Virus record (IMG/VR): IMGVR_UViG_3300037258_000171
Span: 1-64,000 of that record
DNA from: a virus
Reading direction: 5' to 3' (one strand)
DNA length: 64,000 nt
The translations under genes were made by a program, and so were the position numbers. This document shows, in pieces, positions 40,287 through 47,672 of the stretch. Position 1 is the first letter of the stretch. The number at the start of each line of letters is the position of its first letter. The notes beneath the pieces were generated by a model that saw only the letters and a list, made by a program, of their open reading frames with translations, did not search any database and was not told the origin of the DNA.

Positions 40287-41441
40287 TCAGCCTTTGTAGT
40301 TGAACACCTGGTGCAGTGTGTGCTCGATCGCGGCGAGGTCGCGCTGGTCTGCCATGACCTTGTCCACGTCCTTGTACGCCTCAGGGTGCTCATCCACCAG
40401 GTCCCCGGCGCGGTCGGAGTTCCACGTGCGGTCGCCCATCGCCAACGTGAGCGACTCGGCAGTCAGCTTCCGCCGGGCATCACCGCGCGACATCCTGCGC
40501 CCGGCTCCGTGGGAGCAGGAGTCATAGGACGCCGCGCTGCCGAGGCCGCGGACGATGTAGGAGCGCGTACCCATCGACCCGGGGATGATCCCCATGTCCC
40601 CGCTGGCCGCCTTGATGGCGCCCTTCCGGGTGATCCACATGTCCCGGCCGTGGTGGTGCTCCATAGCCGTGAAGTTGTGATGGCAGTTCGTGGTGGCGAC
40701 GACGGCGCCGCATCCGACTACCTCGAACAGCGAGCGGGCGATGGCTGAGTTCATCCTCGCCCGCGACGCCATCGCATAGCGCTGGCACCAGAGCATGTCC
40801 TCGATGTAGGCCGTGAACTCCGGCGTGCCCTGCACCAGGTAGGCGAGGTCGGGATCCTCCAGTTCGATGAACCACTGCTTCATCAGCTTGCGGGCCTTGT
40901 CGATGTGGGTCTTCGCGAGCTGGTTGCCGATGCCGCGCGACCCGCTGTGCAGGACAGTCCAGACGTGGTCCCGCTCATCCAGGCAGACCTCTACGAAGTG
41001 GTTGCCCGATCCGAGGGTGCCGAACTGGCAGCCGACTGTGTTGACCTGCTTGCCGGTCAGGTCGCTGTGCGGGTCTCCGAGCTCGCCGAGGGCGGAGTCC
41101 GTGGCCGGGTCATCGTGGCCCTTGCCGACGCCGGCCGGGATCCGCTGCTCAACCAGCGGCATCAGGGCGGCGAGGTTGTCGGGCAGGTCTTCCGCCTTCA
41201 GCGTGGTCTCGCTGGCAACCATCCCGCAGCCGATATCAACCCCGACCGCGGCGGGGATTATGGCTCCGCGCGTCGGGATGACAGAGCCGACCGTGGACCC
41301 GATGCCGTAATGCGCGTCAGGCATGAGCGCGACGTGGCCCTGGATGAACGGCAGGCGCGAGGTCCGGGCCGCCTGCTCGACAGTGCCGGACTCGATGTCG
41401 CTGGCCCATGACAGCAGGGCCGGGGCTAGCTTCTCGGGCAT
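40287..41441 (-). CDS. rtcB: RtcB-type RNA ligase
   Basis: 384 residues with the full RtcB signature: MPDAHYGIGSTVGSVIPT, GVDIGCGM (metal Cys72), GSGNHFVEV, LHSGSRGIGN, NCHHNFTAMEHHHG and SYDSCSHGAGRRMSR with the guanylated His. RtcB joins 2',3'-cyclic phosphate or 3'-phosphate RNA ends to 5'-OH ends using GTP and Mn2+, the chemistry needed to reseal tRNAs cut by anticodon nucleases. No archease gene is recognised in the window. It is the last gene of the leftward early train and is followed by a hairpin. Confidence 0.93.
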   Translation of the reverse strand: MPEKLAPALLSWASDIESGTVEQAARTSRLPFIQGHVALMPDAHYGIGSTVGSVIPTRGAIIPAAVGVDIGCGMVASETTLKAEDLPDNLAALMPLVEQRIPAGVGKGHDDPATDSALGELGDPHSDLTGKQVNTVGCQFGTLGSGNHFVEVCLDERDHVWTVLHSGSRGIGNQLAKTHIDKARKLMKQWFIELEDPDLAYLVQGTPEFTAYIEDMLWCQRYAMASRARMNSAIARSLFEVVGCGAVVATTNCHHNFTAMEHHHGRDMWITRKGAIKAASGDMGIIPGSMGTRSYIVRGLGSAASYDSCSHGAGRRMSRGDARRKLTAESLTLAMGDRTWNSDRAGDLVDEHPEAYKDVDKVMADQRDLAAIEHTLHQVFNYKG

Positions 41442-41473
41442 CCTTCTATCCTCCAGTTGATCAGTAAGGTCAG

Positions 41474-41710
41474 CTACTCGTTATCGGTGCTCTGGACCTT
41501 CGCCTGCTCGTGCGCGGCCTGCTGCCTGCGGTGTGCCTCCGCCGCTTCCAGGCAGGCAGCGGACAGGGCCTCAGCGTCCTCCGGGCTGGAGAATGTGATG
41601 CTCGCCCCTGCCAGGCCCACAGATGAGTACGTGCGCCCCTGCGGGTCAGTCCAGGCGCGGCCGTGGCGTGGTGTCCCCAGGTCTGACCAGGTGCTTATGT
41701 CGCTGCTCAT
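41474..41710 (-). CDS. Small hypothetical protein
   Basis: 78 residues beginning MSSDISTWSDLGTPRHGRAW; strands followed by a long helix (SPEDAEALSAACLEAAEAHR). The pattern suggests a small antiparallel-strand plus helix fold. ATGA overlap with the ASCH gene upstream. No function known. Confidence 0.55.
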   Translation of the reverse strand: MSSDISTWSDLGTPRHGRAWTDPQGRTYSSVGLAGASITFSSPEDAEALSAACLEAAEAHRRQQAAHEQAKVQSTDNE

Positions 41711-42090
41711 GACGGCTGGTCCTCTCCGGCCGGGTCGGGGGCCTCGGCGTCCAGGTAGCGCCACTCGATGCGCGTCACCAGAGACTCCGGCGTGCAGCCC
41801 TTGTGCGAGCCGCAGAAGAACTCCACGAACTCGGCGGGCGTCCAGTCCGGGAAGCCCTCGGCGGCGACCTCAGCCGGGGTGATCAGGTCCAGGCGCTCAC
41901 GGCGCACCGACAGGACCAGGACGTCCGTGATGCGCTCCAGCGGCTCGCCCTTGCGCCGGCCCATGACCTTGCGGCAGAGGGTGAGGCGGTCGCCCTCGCG
42001 GAGCATCAGCCAGCCGGCGCGGCGGGTGACGGTCTTCGAGCGGGCGCGCACCTGGGGCTCGGTGAGCGCGACAGACATCAGGCGTGCCAT
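41707..42090 (-). CDS. ASCH-domain protein
   Basis: 127 residues. KTVTRRAGWLMLREGDRLTL near the N-terminus, the central VLVLSVRRERLDLITPAEVA and EGFPDWTPAEFVEFF are typical of the PUA-like ASCH fold found in many phages. The family is thought to bind RNA or modified nucleosides. Here it is near rtcB, which fits an RNA-related role but does not prove it. One-base overlap (TGATG) with the gene upstream. Confidence 0.75.
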   Translation of the reverse strand: MARLMSVALTEPQVRARSKTVTRRAGWLMLREGDRLTLCRKVMGRRKGEPLERITDVLVLSVRRERLDLITPAEVAAEGFPDWTPAEFVEFFCGSHKGCTPESLVTRIEWRYLDAEAPDPAGEDQPS

Positions 42091-42392
42091 CAGTCATCCT
42101 CCGTCGCCGGTTCGTAGATGAACCTGCTGAACGTGTGGACGCCCGGGCAGGCTGTCGGGTCGGCTCCGACGCAGTCCCGCATCTCGTTCTGGACGAGCGG
42201 GTAGTCCTGGTCCCGGCGTGCCCACGCGGTCAGGACGTACTGCGGGGGCTCGGTGCAGGACGAGGCGACGGTCAGGGAGTCCAGGCCGCCGTTCTCCCCG
42301 ATGACCTGCCAGTAGTCCTCGCGGGTGATGGTCTCCCAGCGACCTGGCCAGCCGGAGGCGTCAGTGATGCGGCCGGGGGCAGCATCGCTCAT
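42090..42392 (-). CDS. Small hypothetical protein
   Basis: 100 residues, starting MSDAAPGRITDASGWPGRWE. Contains TREDYWQVIGENGGLDSL and two later Cys (RDCVGADPTACPGV). No family recognised; longer upstream codons are rejected because they overlap the neighbour heavily. Coupled to both neighbours. Confidence 0.55.
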   Translation of the reverse strand: MSDAAPGRITDASGWPGRWETITREDYWQVIGENGGLDSLTVASSCTEPPQYVLTAWARRDQDYPLVQNEMRDCVGADPTACPGVHTFSRFIYEPATEDD

Positions 42393-42616
42393 CTCGTCCA
42401 CCTTCCGTGCTTGCAGCCCTCCGCCGGGCAGCCGTAATGGTCCTGCCACTCCTCGCTGCCCAGGTAGACCTCGGCGTGGCCGTGGACGGGGCACTTCCGG
42501 TCGGCGGGGACCAGGTCGTGGTCGTCCTCGCAGTCGGGGCAGGGGCCGGACGGCTCGGGCTGGGTGGTCAGCCAGGTGTCGAAGGAGTCAGGCAGGCGGG
42601 GGGTGTCGGTGCTCAC
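42389..42616 (-). CDS. Small zinc-ribbon protein
   Basis: 75 residues, GTG start. Cys/His pairs: CPDCEDDHD, KCPVHGH and GCPAEGCKHG, enough for one or two zinc sites. Mostly short loops otherwise. Overlaps its neighbours by ATGA/GTGA. Function unknown. Confidence 0.55.
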   Translation of the reverse strand: MSTDTPRLPDSFDTWLTTQPEPSGPCPDCEDDHDLVPADRKCPVHGHAEVYLGSEEWQDHYGCPAEGCKHGRWTR

Positions 42617-42840
42617 CGGGAAGCCTCCGCGTCAGGGTCGTCATCGAAGCGGACATGCACCGTCACCGGGACATCCTCGCCGTCCGCGAGGTAGGCGATC
42701 GTGTCGGACAGGTGCGCCGGGCACGCCTCAGCCGGGGAGTAGCCCTCGCCGGGCCGCTCGACGCGGAAGCGCGACGGGGCAGCGCATCCGCCCCAGTAGT
42801 CGCTGGTCCAGTCCGCTCCGCAGGACGGGAGCTTGCTCAT
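42613..42840 (-). CDS. Small hypothetical protein with Cys residues
   Basis: 75 residues: MSKLPSCGADWTSDYWGGCA then ACPAHLSDTIAYLADGEDVP and an acidic end. The C-x(11)-C and later C-P-A-H resemble a degenerate zinc-binding unit seen in other phage small proteins. No function known. Confidence 0.55.
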   Translation of the reverse strand: MSKLPSCGADWTSDYWGGCAAPSRFRVERPGEGYSPAEACPAHLSDTIAYLADGEDVPVTVHVRFDDDPDAEASR

Positions 42841-43022
42841 CGGTCAGCCTTCCGGGTAACGGTGACGGCGCTCTGGCAGCGGACGAACACGCGGCCCTCT
42901 GAGCTGATGGTCACGTAAGGGTCCGTTGCCGGGCGGTCCCAGACGCGGGTGACGTGGCCGGCGGCGGGAGTCTCCGTGTTCTCGCGGAAGCTCACGATGT
43001 CGTGCAGGCTGATCGCGGTCAT
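42837..43022 (-). CDS. Small beta-barrel-like protein
   Basis: 61 residues; strands DIVSFRENTETPAAGHVTRV and YVTISSEGRVFVRCQSAVTV suggest a small barrel. ATG 43022 is preferred to GTG 43025 because it keeps the usual one-base coupling with the gene before. No family recognised. Confidence 0.55.
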   Translation of the reverse strand: MTAISLHDIVSFRENTETPAAGHVTRVWDRPATDPYVTISSEGRVFVRCQSAVTVTRKADR

Positions 43023-43294
43023 CACTCCCCCTCGGTGTAGCGGCGGACGGCGGTGTAGCGGTCCCCGTGGCGCTCGCTGGATACCAGTGCCCCGTTGTCC
43101 AGCCGGTGGTCGATGTCCACGGCCGGGAAGGTGGTCCCGTCGCCCCAGGGCTTCCGGGTGACGCGGACGCGCTCGGCCAGGATCAGGCAGTCGTCCAGCA
43201 GCACCAGGTCGCGCTCCTGAACTTCGGTCCAGGTGAGGATCTGGTCTGCTACGGCGCTGGGCGGGCAGTGGCTGTCGGCGGAGATGGCGGTCAT
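43022..43294 (-). CDS. Small hypothetical protein
   Basis: 90 residues with MTAISADSHCPPSAVADQIL, an LVLLDDCLILAERVRVTRKP strand pair, and a charged end. It shares its first five residues (MTAIS) with the gene that follows, suggesting shared start-region DNA. Role unknown. Confidence 0.55.
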   Translation of the reverse strand: MTAISADSHCPPSAVADQILTWTEVQERDLVLLDDCLILAERVRVTRKPWGDGTTFPAVDIDHRLDNGALVSSERHGDRYTAVRRYTEGE

Positions 43295-43296
43295 CG

Positions 43297-43536
43297 CTAG
43301 TTCACCGGCCCCAGGACCACGACGCGCTCGATGCCCTCTTCCTCGTTGTGGACGGCAGGATCCACGATGTATCCGGAGCAGGACGACTCTGCGGCGTACA
43401 GTTCCTCGGTCGCCTCGGCGAGCGGCGAGAATCCGTTACCCTCGCCGTCCTTCTGGAGGATGACCTTGCGGTCGCGGGGCTGCGTGGCGAGGTAGTCCAT
43501 CAGGTCGCCAGCGGTGCTGATCTGGTCGTCGCTCAT
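43297..43536 (-). CDS. Conserved phage small protein (SKDGEGN-type)
   Basis: 79 residues. DLMDYLATQPRDRKVILQKD, GEGNGFSPLAEATEELYAAE and the end RVVVLGPVN form a pattern widely seen in phage and prophage proteins of unknown function (V-I-L-x-K-D-x-E-G-N-x-F-S-P). Probably a small regulator or partner of a host enzyme; the sequence alone does not say. Confidence 0.65.
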   Translation of the reverse strand: MSDDQISTAGDLMDYLATQPRDRKVILQKDGEGNGFSPLAEATEELYAAESSCSGYIVDPAVHNEEEGIERVVVLGPVN

Positions 43537-43539
43537 CAG

Positions 43540-44187
43540 TCAGGCCTCCAGTGCAGCGATGTGCGGGTCGTACAGAGCGGCCTTGGCGTCGGTGTCGGCG
43601 GCCAACTTGGCGCAGCGGCGCCGGTTGTCCTCGTCGCGCAGCGCGGTGTCGGCGGCGTAGCCCCGGAACTCCTCGGCGCGGTCAATGTGCTCCTGCCGGG
43701 CGGCCTTCAGCTCAGCCAGCACGGCCTCGCGGGTCGCCCACTGGTCATCGAAGATCACGGCGGGGCCGTCGTACTCCACCGCCTTCGCCACGTACCAGTG
43801 CAGCCCGATCAGGTACATGTGGGCCTTGCGGTCGTAGAACGCGGCCTTGTAGAAGATGCTGACGCGCTCGCGGCCGAGCGGGTCCGTGATCACCGAGCCC
43901 ATGCTGTGGTCGGTGGCGCGCTTCTCCCAGCCCGGCGGGAGCGTGGCCGGCATGAACAGCGGGTCGGACGGGTCCGGGTCGCCGAAGGTGAACCCCAGCG
44001 CCTCGAATGCCTCCTTGTCGCGGCAGTCGGACGGCAGGCTGTCCGAGTGGACTAGCTCGTGCTGTCCCGCGCGCTCCTGGCCGGCGATGAACGTCTCGGG
44101 CGAGCCGGTGACCATGCTCTCGGCCAGCAGTCCCATCTGATTCGCCGGGTCGCGCATGTCGGCGGTCGTGTTGCGGATCTTCGTCAT
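43540..44187 (-). CDS. Conserved phage hypothetical protein
   Basis: 215 residues. The central LPPGWEKRATDHSMGSVITD, then LGRERVSIFYKAAFYDRKAH is a conserved block known from several actinophages and other large phages. C-terminal third is a coiled helix (LRDEDNRRRCAKLAADTDAK). It is preceded by GGGAGAACTAGCG and a 95-base gap, so it may start a transcription unit. Function unknown. Confidence 0.6.
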   Translation of the reverse strand: MTKIRNTTADMRDPANQMGLLAESMVTGSPETFIAGQERAGQHELVHSDSLPSDCRDKEAFEALGFTFGDPDPSDPLFMPATLPPGWEKRATDHSMGSVITDPLGRERVSIFYKAAFYDRKAHMYLIGLHWYVAKAVEYDGPAVIFDDQWATREAVLAELKAARQEHIDRAEEFRGYAADTALRDEDNRRRCAKLAADTDAKAALYDPHIAALEA

Positions 44188-44282
44188 ATCGCTAGTTCTC
44201 CCTGGTCTCGTGCTCAGGCTCTGTCTCAGTGCCCCCGGCCCGTCTTGAGCGGGCAGCAGTCTTAGTGGCGGGGGCGGCGGGG

Positions 44283-44714
44283 CTAGGGCTCCCTGACCGC
44301 CAGATGATCAATGCCCCTCATGAACTGGCCGCCGACGCTGACGAACGAGGGTGCCCAGCCGTCCTCGGTGAACTTGCGCGCGGCTTCGGGCGAGCACTGC
44401 TCACGGCCAGCGGCGGGGCTGGACAGCCACTGCGCTAACTCATCCTTCGTTGCGAAGACCGGCGAGACGGGCGAGCCCTCGCTGACGGTCTGGTACATCT
44501 GCCAGCCGAACGGCGTGCCCTCCTTCAGCTCGGGCATGTAGTCAGCCGGGTCAATCTCGATCAGGTCGTCGGGGTTCTCGGTGTTCCAGTCCAGGTGCCG
44601 CAGGAGGTCTTCGCGCGAGTGCAGCGCGCGGTAGCGCGGCGTCCCGTCGTAGTAGGTGCCGCCCATCTGCGGGTGCTCCCAGTCCAGGGCGACGGGGCGG
44701 ATCTCACGGCTCAT
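44283..44714 (-). CDS. Small hypothetical protein
   Basis: 143 residues from MSREIRPVALDWEHPQMGGT. Segments YYDGTPRYRALHSREDLLRH and FGWQMYQTVSEGSPVSPVFA then DELAQWLSS resemble a common phage protein that ends in a W-containing helix. Start at the ATG within the repeated CTCATCGGTCT junction. No function assigned. Confidence 0.55.
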   Translation of the reverse strand: MSREIRPVALDWEHPQMGGTYYDGTPRYRALHSREDLLRHLDWNTENPDDLIEIDPADYMPELKEGTPFGWQMYQTVSEGSPVSPVFATKDELAQWLSSPAAGREQCSPEAARKFTEDGWAPSFVSVGGQFMRGIDHLAVREP

Positions 44715-44719
44715 CGGTC

Positions 44720-45019
44720 TCAGGCCTCCCTGACGTTCAGCGGGTGATCGTCCTTGAAGCTCAGCGACAGGCCGCAGGTGCTGCAAGAGCCGCCGTAGTC
44801 AACGGTGACGACCCCATCGGTCGCGCCGTAGATCTCGTAGTCCTCGCGGAAGGTCCGGTAGTCCTCCGGATCTACTTCCTTGATCTGGCTCCGGGCCCGG
44901 TCGAATTCCTCAACCGGCACGGTGCCGTAGGTGGCCATGACATCCGCGAGGCGGGAGTCGTGGTCGCGCGTGGCGCGGGTGACGCAGCGGGGGCAGATAG
45001 CCCAGTTGCTAGCGCTCAT
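44720..45019 (-). CDS. Zinc-ribbon protein of phage early region
   Basis: 99 residues. Two Cys pairs (ICPRCVTRA and CSTCGLSLSF) about 70 residues apart enclose a helix with YRTFREDYEIYG. This LREDYEI-centred protein is seen in many phages with the same Cys pairs, function unknown; it may be a small nucleic-acid-binding factor. Confidence 0.65.
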   Translation of the reverse strand: MSASNWAICPRCVTRATRDHDSRLADVMATYGTVPVEEFDRARSQIKEVDPEDYRTFREDYEIYGATDGVVTVDYGGSCSTCGLSLSFKDDHPLNVREA

Positions 45020-45023
45020 CGGT

Positions 45024-45302
45024 CTAGCTCTCCTTGGTGTCGGGGTTGTGGTCGGCCGGAAGTTTCACGTGCTCGCCCGCGCGGATGCAGTCACGGTCGG
45101 GGCACTCATCCGCAGGCCCGAGGCGGTGAAAGTCGCCATAGGTGCCGTCGCGCAGGTCCGCTACCGTCCACTCCGGGCCGATCGTCCCGTGGCCGGTGAT
45201 GCCGTCAACGGCGACGATCCGGCGCCCGGTGTCGATCCGGACGGCAGTCAGGCCGGGGATCTCGATGGTCAGCACGCCATCGGTGAGCTTGATCTTGCTC
45301 AT
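45024..45302 (-). CDS. Small protein with shared C-terminal tag (1)
   Basis: 92 residues: a strand-rich N-terminal part (LTDGVLTIEIPGLTAVRIDT) and a Cys pair (ECPDRDC), ending KLPADHNPDTKES. The final ten residues are nearly identical to those of the next gene upstream, encoded by the 31-base repeat at 45029-45059. Function unknown. Confidence 0.55.
   Translation of the reverse strand: MSKIKLTDGVLTIEIPGLTAVRIDTGRRIVAVDGITGHGTIGPEWTVADLRDGTYGDFHRLGPADECPDRDCIRAGEHVKLPADHNPDTKES
45029..45059. repeat. 31-base direct repeat, copy A
   Basis: The 31 bases here recur exactly at 45310-45340. Each copy encodes the ADHNPDTKE tail of a small minus-strand gene and ends close to the start of the next, so the repeat marks a gene boundary. 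Confidence 0.85.
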
Positions 45303-45514
45303 CGGGTGGTCTCCTTGGTGTCGGGGTTGTGGTCGGCCGGCATGCGCACAGCCTCATCAGGCAGCGGCAGCGGCTGGCGCTTCGTCCAGCCAGCGCCGAC
45401 GACGGGCTTGCAGTCGATGTCGGCCCATGACCCGTCGCGGGCAGTGCGCAGGACGGTAATCACGGAGCCCATCCAGATGAAGCGGTCGCCCTTGGCGTAG
45501 GTCGTGGCGCTCAT
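45299..45514 (-). CDS. Small protein with shared C-terminal tag (2)
   Basis: 71 residues: MSATTYAKGDRFIWMGSVIT and WADIDCKPVVGAGWTKR suggest a small beta barrel, ending MPADHNPDTKETTR. The body differs from the neighbour's, but the tail is shared through the 31-base repeat. Coupled by ATGA to the gene at 45024. Confidence 0.55.
   Translation of the reverse strand: MSATTYAKGDRFIWMGSVITVLRTARDGSWADIDCKPVVGAGWTKRQPLPLPDEAVRMPADHNPDTKETTR
45310..45340. repeat. 31-base direct repeat, copy B
   Basis: Identical to 45029-45059. Both copies are followed on the minus strand by a short spacer and an ATGAGC start codon context. Confidence 0.85.
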
Positions 45515-45519
45515 CGGTC

Positions 45520-45858
45520 TTACTCGCTCTCGGAAGGGTGGTCGGGCGGGAAGCAGGCCGGGCAGGTATCGGCGTCCAGGTCGGTCGCATGGGTGTGCGA
45601 CTGAAGCGCGGCAATGGCGCGTTCCGCTTCCTCGCGGGTCATCGGCACGAATGGATCACCGGCCTCCAGTACGAGCACGAAACGACCGTTCCGGAAACAG
45701 GTCTTGACGACAGCCACGTACCAGAAGTCGTCCTTGACCTGGATGACGGCCTTCTTGGACTCGTGGAGGTTCGCTCCCAGGACTCCACCGAGATCCATCG
45801 CGTCAATTAGCGCCTCGCGGAGTTCTCCGACACTCAGCCAACTCGCGGTCTCGCTCAT
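45520..45858 (-). CDS. Small hypothetical protein ending PDHPSESE
   Basis: 112 residues. It has strands DDFWYVAVVKTCFRNGRFVL, a helix (MTREEAERAIAALQ) and a C-terminal CPACFPPDHPSESE. The tail recalls the tags of neighbouring genes. Its stop codon lies in a repeated junction (TTACTCGCTCTC) also found at the next boundary. Function unknown. Confidence 0.55.
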   Translation of the reverse strand: MSETASWLSVGELREALIDAMDLGGVLGANLHESKKAVIQVKDDFWYVAVVKTCFRNGRFVLVLEAGDPFVPMTREEAERAIAALQSHTHATDLDADTCPACFPPDHPSESE

Positions 45859-45863
45859 CTGTC

Positions 45864-46232
45864 TTACTCGCTCTCTGAGGTTTGGTCGGGGCGCAGGATG
45901 GCGGCGATGGCCTCGATCTCCTCCAGCGGCAGCGAGTGCCCGTAGTCCAGCCGCAGCCCGTGCTCGTGAAGAACGCCTAGGGCGGCTGTTCTCCGCGCCT
46001 GCCTGGCGGCTTCGTCCAGCGTCAGGAATGACTGGTGCCCGTACTGGTCGTTAGCCGCGCCGCCGTCAATGCGGAAGGCCTTCGGCTCGCGGCTGCCGGG
46101 GTAGTCGATGTAGACCAGCGTCCGGCCGACCCTCGTGATCGTGCCGGCCCATCCGCCGTGCGGCTGGCCGCGACGCCGGGCGTTCACGTCGAACACGCGG
46201 ACCTCCTGGCCCACGGTCAGCTTCTCGGTCAT
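45864..46232 (-). CDS. Small beta-barrel protein ending RPDQTSESE
   Basis: 122 residues. LTVGQEVRVFDVNARRRGQP and GGWAGTITRVGRTLVYIDYP form a KOW/SH3-like barrel common in actinobacterial phage proteins. The C-terminal half is helical and ends SESE. The segment may bind RNA or protein. Function unknown. Confidence 0.6.
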   Translation of the reverse strand: MTEKLTVGQEVRVFDVNARRRGQPHGGWAGTITRVGRTLVYIDYPGSREPKAFRIDGGAANDQYGHQSFLTLDEAARQARRTAALGVLHEHGLRLDYGHSLPLEEIEAIAAILRPDQTSESE

Positions 46233-46235
46233 TGC

Positions 46236-46409
46236 TCAGCCTCCAGTCCGGGGTTGCGTGCAGCGGCAGTGACCGTCACCGCCGGCGCAGAAGGGAATCA
46301 GCACGGCTCCCCGGTCGAGAGCGGCAACCTCGCGAGGCGTCGGGTGCTCCCACCACTGATGCAGGCATCCGGAGCAGCGCTGGCCCGGGGTTAGGAGTGC
46401 GGTGCTCAT
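46236..46409 (-). CDS. Small Cys-rich protein
   Basis: 57 residues: QRCSGCLHQWWEHPTPREV, then PFCAGGDGHCRCTQP. Four to five Cys plus His make a compact zinc-binding fold likely. ATGA overlap with the gene upstream. Function unknown. Confidence 0.55.
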   Translation of the reverse strand: MSTALLTPGQRCSGCLHQWWEHPTPREVAALDRGAVLIPFCAGGDGHCRCTQPRTGG

Positions 46410-46684
46410 CGGCCAGCCGCCGCCTTCTCGTTCATGGCCCGGAGCACGCGGGTGATCGCGTCCATGCCCATCCCGTTTACGCCGCCCTGCGCGAAAGCAG
46501 TGGCGGCCTTGGGGTTGCGGGTGGCCCAGGAGATGATGCGGGCGCCCATCGCCAGCTTGTCGGCCAGGTCGAAGCACTCATCCAGCGTGACCTCGTTCTC
46601 GCTGAGGAAGTGCAGCGCCAGCGGGTCCTCGCCGTTCTCCAGCGCGTCGGCTGCCTTGTCCAGCAGGTCTGCCATGCGGCTCAT
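46406..46684 (-). CDS. First gene of long leftward early operon
   Basis: 92 residues, all-helical and acidic (MADLLDKAADALENGEDPLA ... DECFDLADKLAMGARI). ATG 46684 is favoured over 46696 by GGAG seven bases before it. It is the promoter-proximal gene of a train that runs to rtcB. No family recognised. Confidence 0.6.
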   Translation of the reverse strand: MSRMADLLDKAADALENGEDPLALHFLSENEVTLDECFDLADKLAMGARIISWATRNPKAATAFAQGGVNGMGMDAITRVLRAMNEKAAAGR

Positions 46685-46726
46685 GTCGTGCTCCATGTTT
46701 GCGAACCGATATCACGTACACAGGCC

Positions 46727-46755
46727 ACGCTACTGCCTGCTATGCTGGACGTCAA
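46727..46755 (-). promoter_or_regulatory. Leftward early promoter
   Basis: TTGACG (46755-46750), 17-base spacer, TAGCGT (46732-46727) on the minus strand; transcription would begin near 46720 and read through the small genes to rtcB. TATGCT at 46741-46746 on the plus strand may serve the divergent regulator, so the two promoters overlap. Confidence 0.65.
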
Positions 46756-46794
46756 CTCAGTTCGCCGCATTGCCTCACGGAAGCAGTTCACGCC

Positions 46795-47043
46795 ATGATG
46801 GTTCTCATGACGCCAGACGAACGCCTTGAGCAGATACGCAAGGCCCGCGCCGACATGGACCGCGCCCAGACCCGAACGGACGGCGCCCGCGAACGGCTGC
46901 ACGCCGAGATAGCGGAGGCGCTGGCTGAGGCCACGCGGCTGCCGGACGACCAGAAGCGGAAGCTCGGGCCGTCTGCGATCGGCCGCGCGGCCAACTTCAC
47001 GCGGGAGTACATCACCAAGATCAGGGACGGCAAGACGAAGTAA
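46795..47043 (+). CDS. Small HTH regulator, divergent from early operon
   Basis: 82 residues: a helical charged N-terminus (TPDERLEQIRKARADMDRAQ) and a C-terminal helix-turn-helix (GPSAIGRAANFTREYITKIR). It matches a class of short actinobacterial regulators whose recognition helix ends in Y-I/V-x-x-I-R. Its divergent position at the early promoter suggests control of that promoter. Start could be ATG 46795, 46798 or 46807. Confidence 0.65.
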   Translation: MMVLMTPDERLEQIRKARADMDRAQTRTDGARERLHAEIAEALAEATRLPDDQKRKLGPSAIGRAANFTREYITKIRDGKTK

Positions 47044-47051
47044 GCGAAGGT

Positions 47052-47082
47052 GCCCCGGCGGTGTAGTGAGCACCACCGGGGC
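47052..47082 (+). terminator. Terminator after small regulator
   Basis: GCCCCGGCGGTG (47052-47063) pairs with CACCACCGGGGC (47071-47082) with one mismatch and a 7-base loop, eight bases after the stop codon. Confidence 0.75.
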
Positions 47083-47142
47083 CAGCCACACCGGCCCAAG
47101 CACAGGAACACGGTGCCACCCAACCCCCCGGAAAGGTTCAGC

Positions 47143-47664
47143 ATGCCCCCGGCAAGCACCACCCTCAAGGTTCCTACGACGCTCTACCGGCTGTTCAGCG
47201 CTGATGATGCTCTGCTCTATGTCGGGGTGACCGGCAACGTCAAGACGCGGATGGCGTATCACTCGACCGACAAGCCGTGGTGGCCTGAGGTTGCGCGGAT
47301 GGAGGTTGAGTCCCATCCAAGCCGCACTGCGGCAGAGACAGCCGAGGACCACGCCATCGCTGGCGAGCGACCGCGCTACAACATCGCGGGCGTCGATCCT
47401 GCCGGCCGCTACAGGCGCCCGAACGCGCCCGTTGACTGGCCTGAGTGGGATGACGACATTCTCATGGACATGTTCGGCAAGATCAGCGCCCTCATGGCAG
47501 ACCCGGCCGTGGGTCATGCCGATGCCAGGCTGCGGTCGCTCAACATCCTGCTCACGGGCCGCGACGAACTGCCTGGCGGCACGGAACTCGCCAGGCTGGC
47601 CAGCCAGTGTGGCGTCAGCCGCAGCGAGGCATACAACGCCCGCAGACGGGTGCCGGTGGCCTGA
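47143..47664 (+). CDS. GIY-YIG nuclease with C-terminal DNA-binding helix
   Basis: 173 residues. TTLYRLFSADDALLYVGVTG is the GIY-YIG core (Y15 and Y26-V-G), followed by R36, H40, WWPEV and a Glu-containing helix, ending RPRYNIAG, as in the UvrC/Slx4-type nuclease family. The C-terminal LARLASQCGVSRSEAYNARR adds a helix-turn-helix. It begins behind GGAAAGG. Likely roles: homing or host-genome cleavage. Confidence 0.75.
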   Translation: MPPASTTLKVPTTLYRLFSADDALLYVGVTGNVKTRMAYHSTDKPWWPEVARMEVESHPSRTAAETAEDHAIAGERPRYNIAGVDPAGRYRRPNAPVDWPEWDDDILMDMFGKISALMADPAVGHADARLRSLNILLTGRDELPGGTELARLASQCGVSRSEAYNARRRVPVA

Positions 47665-47672
47665 CGCACTTC

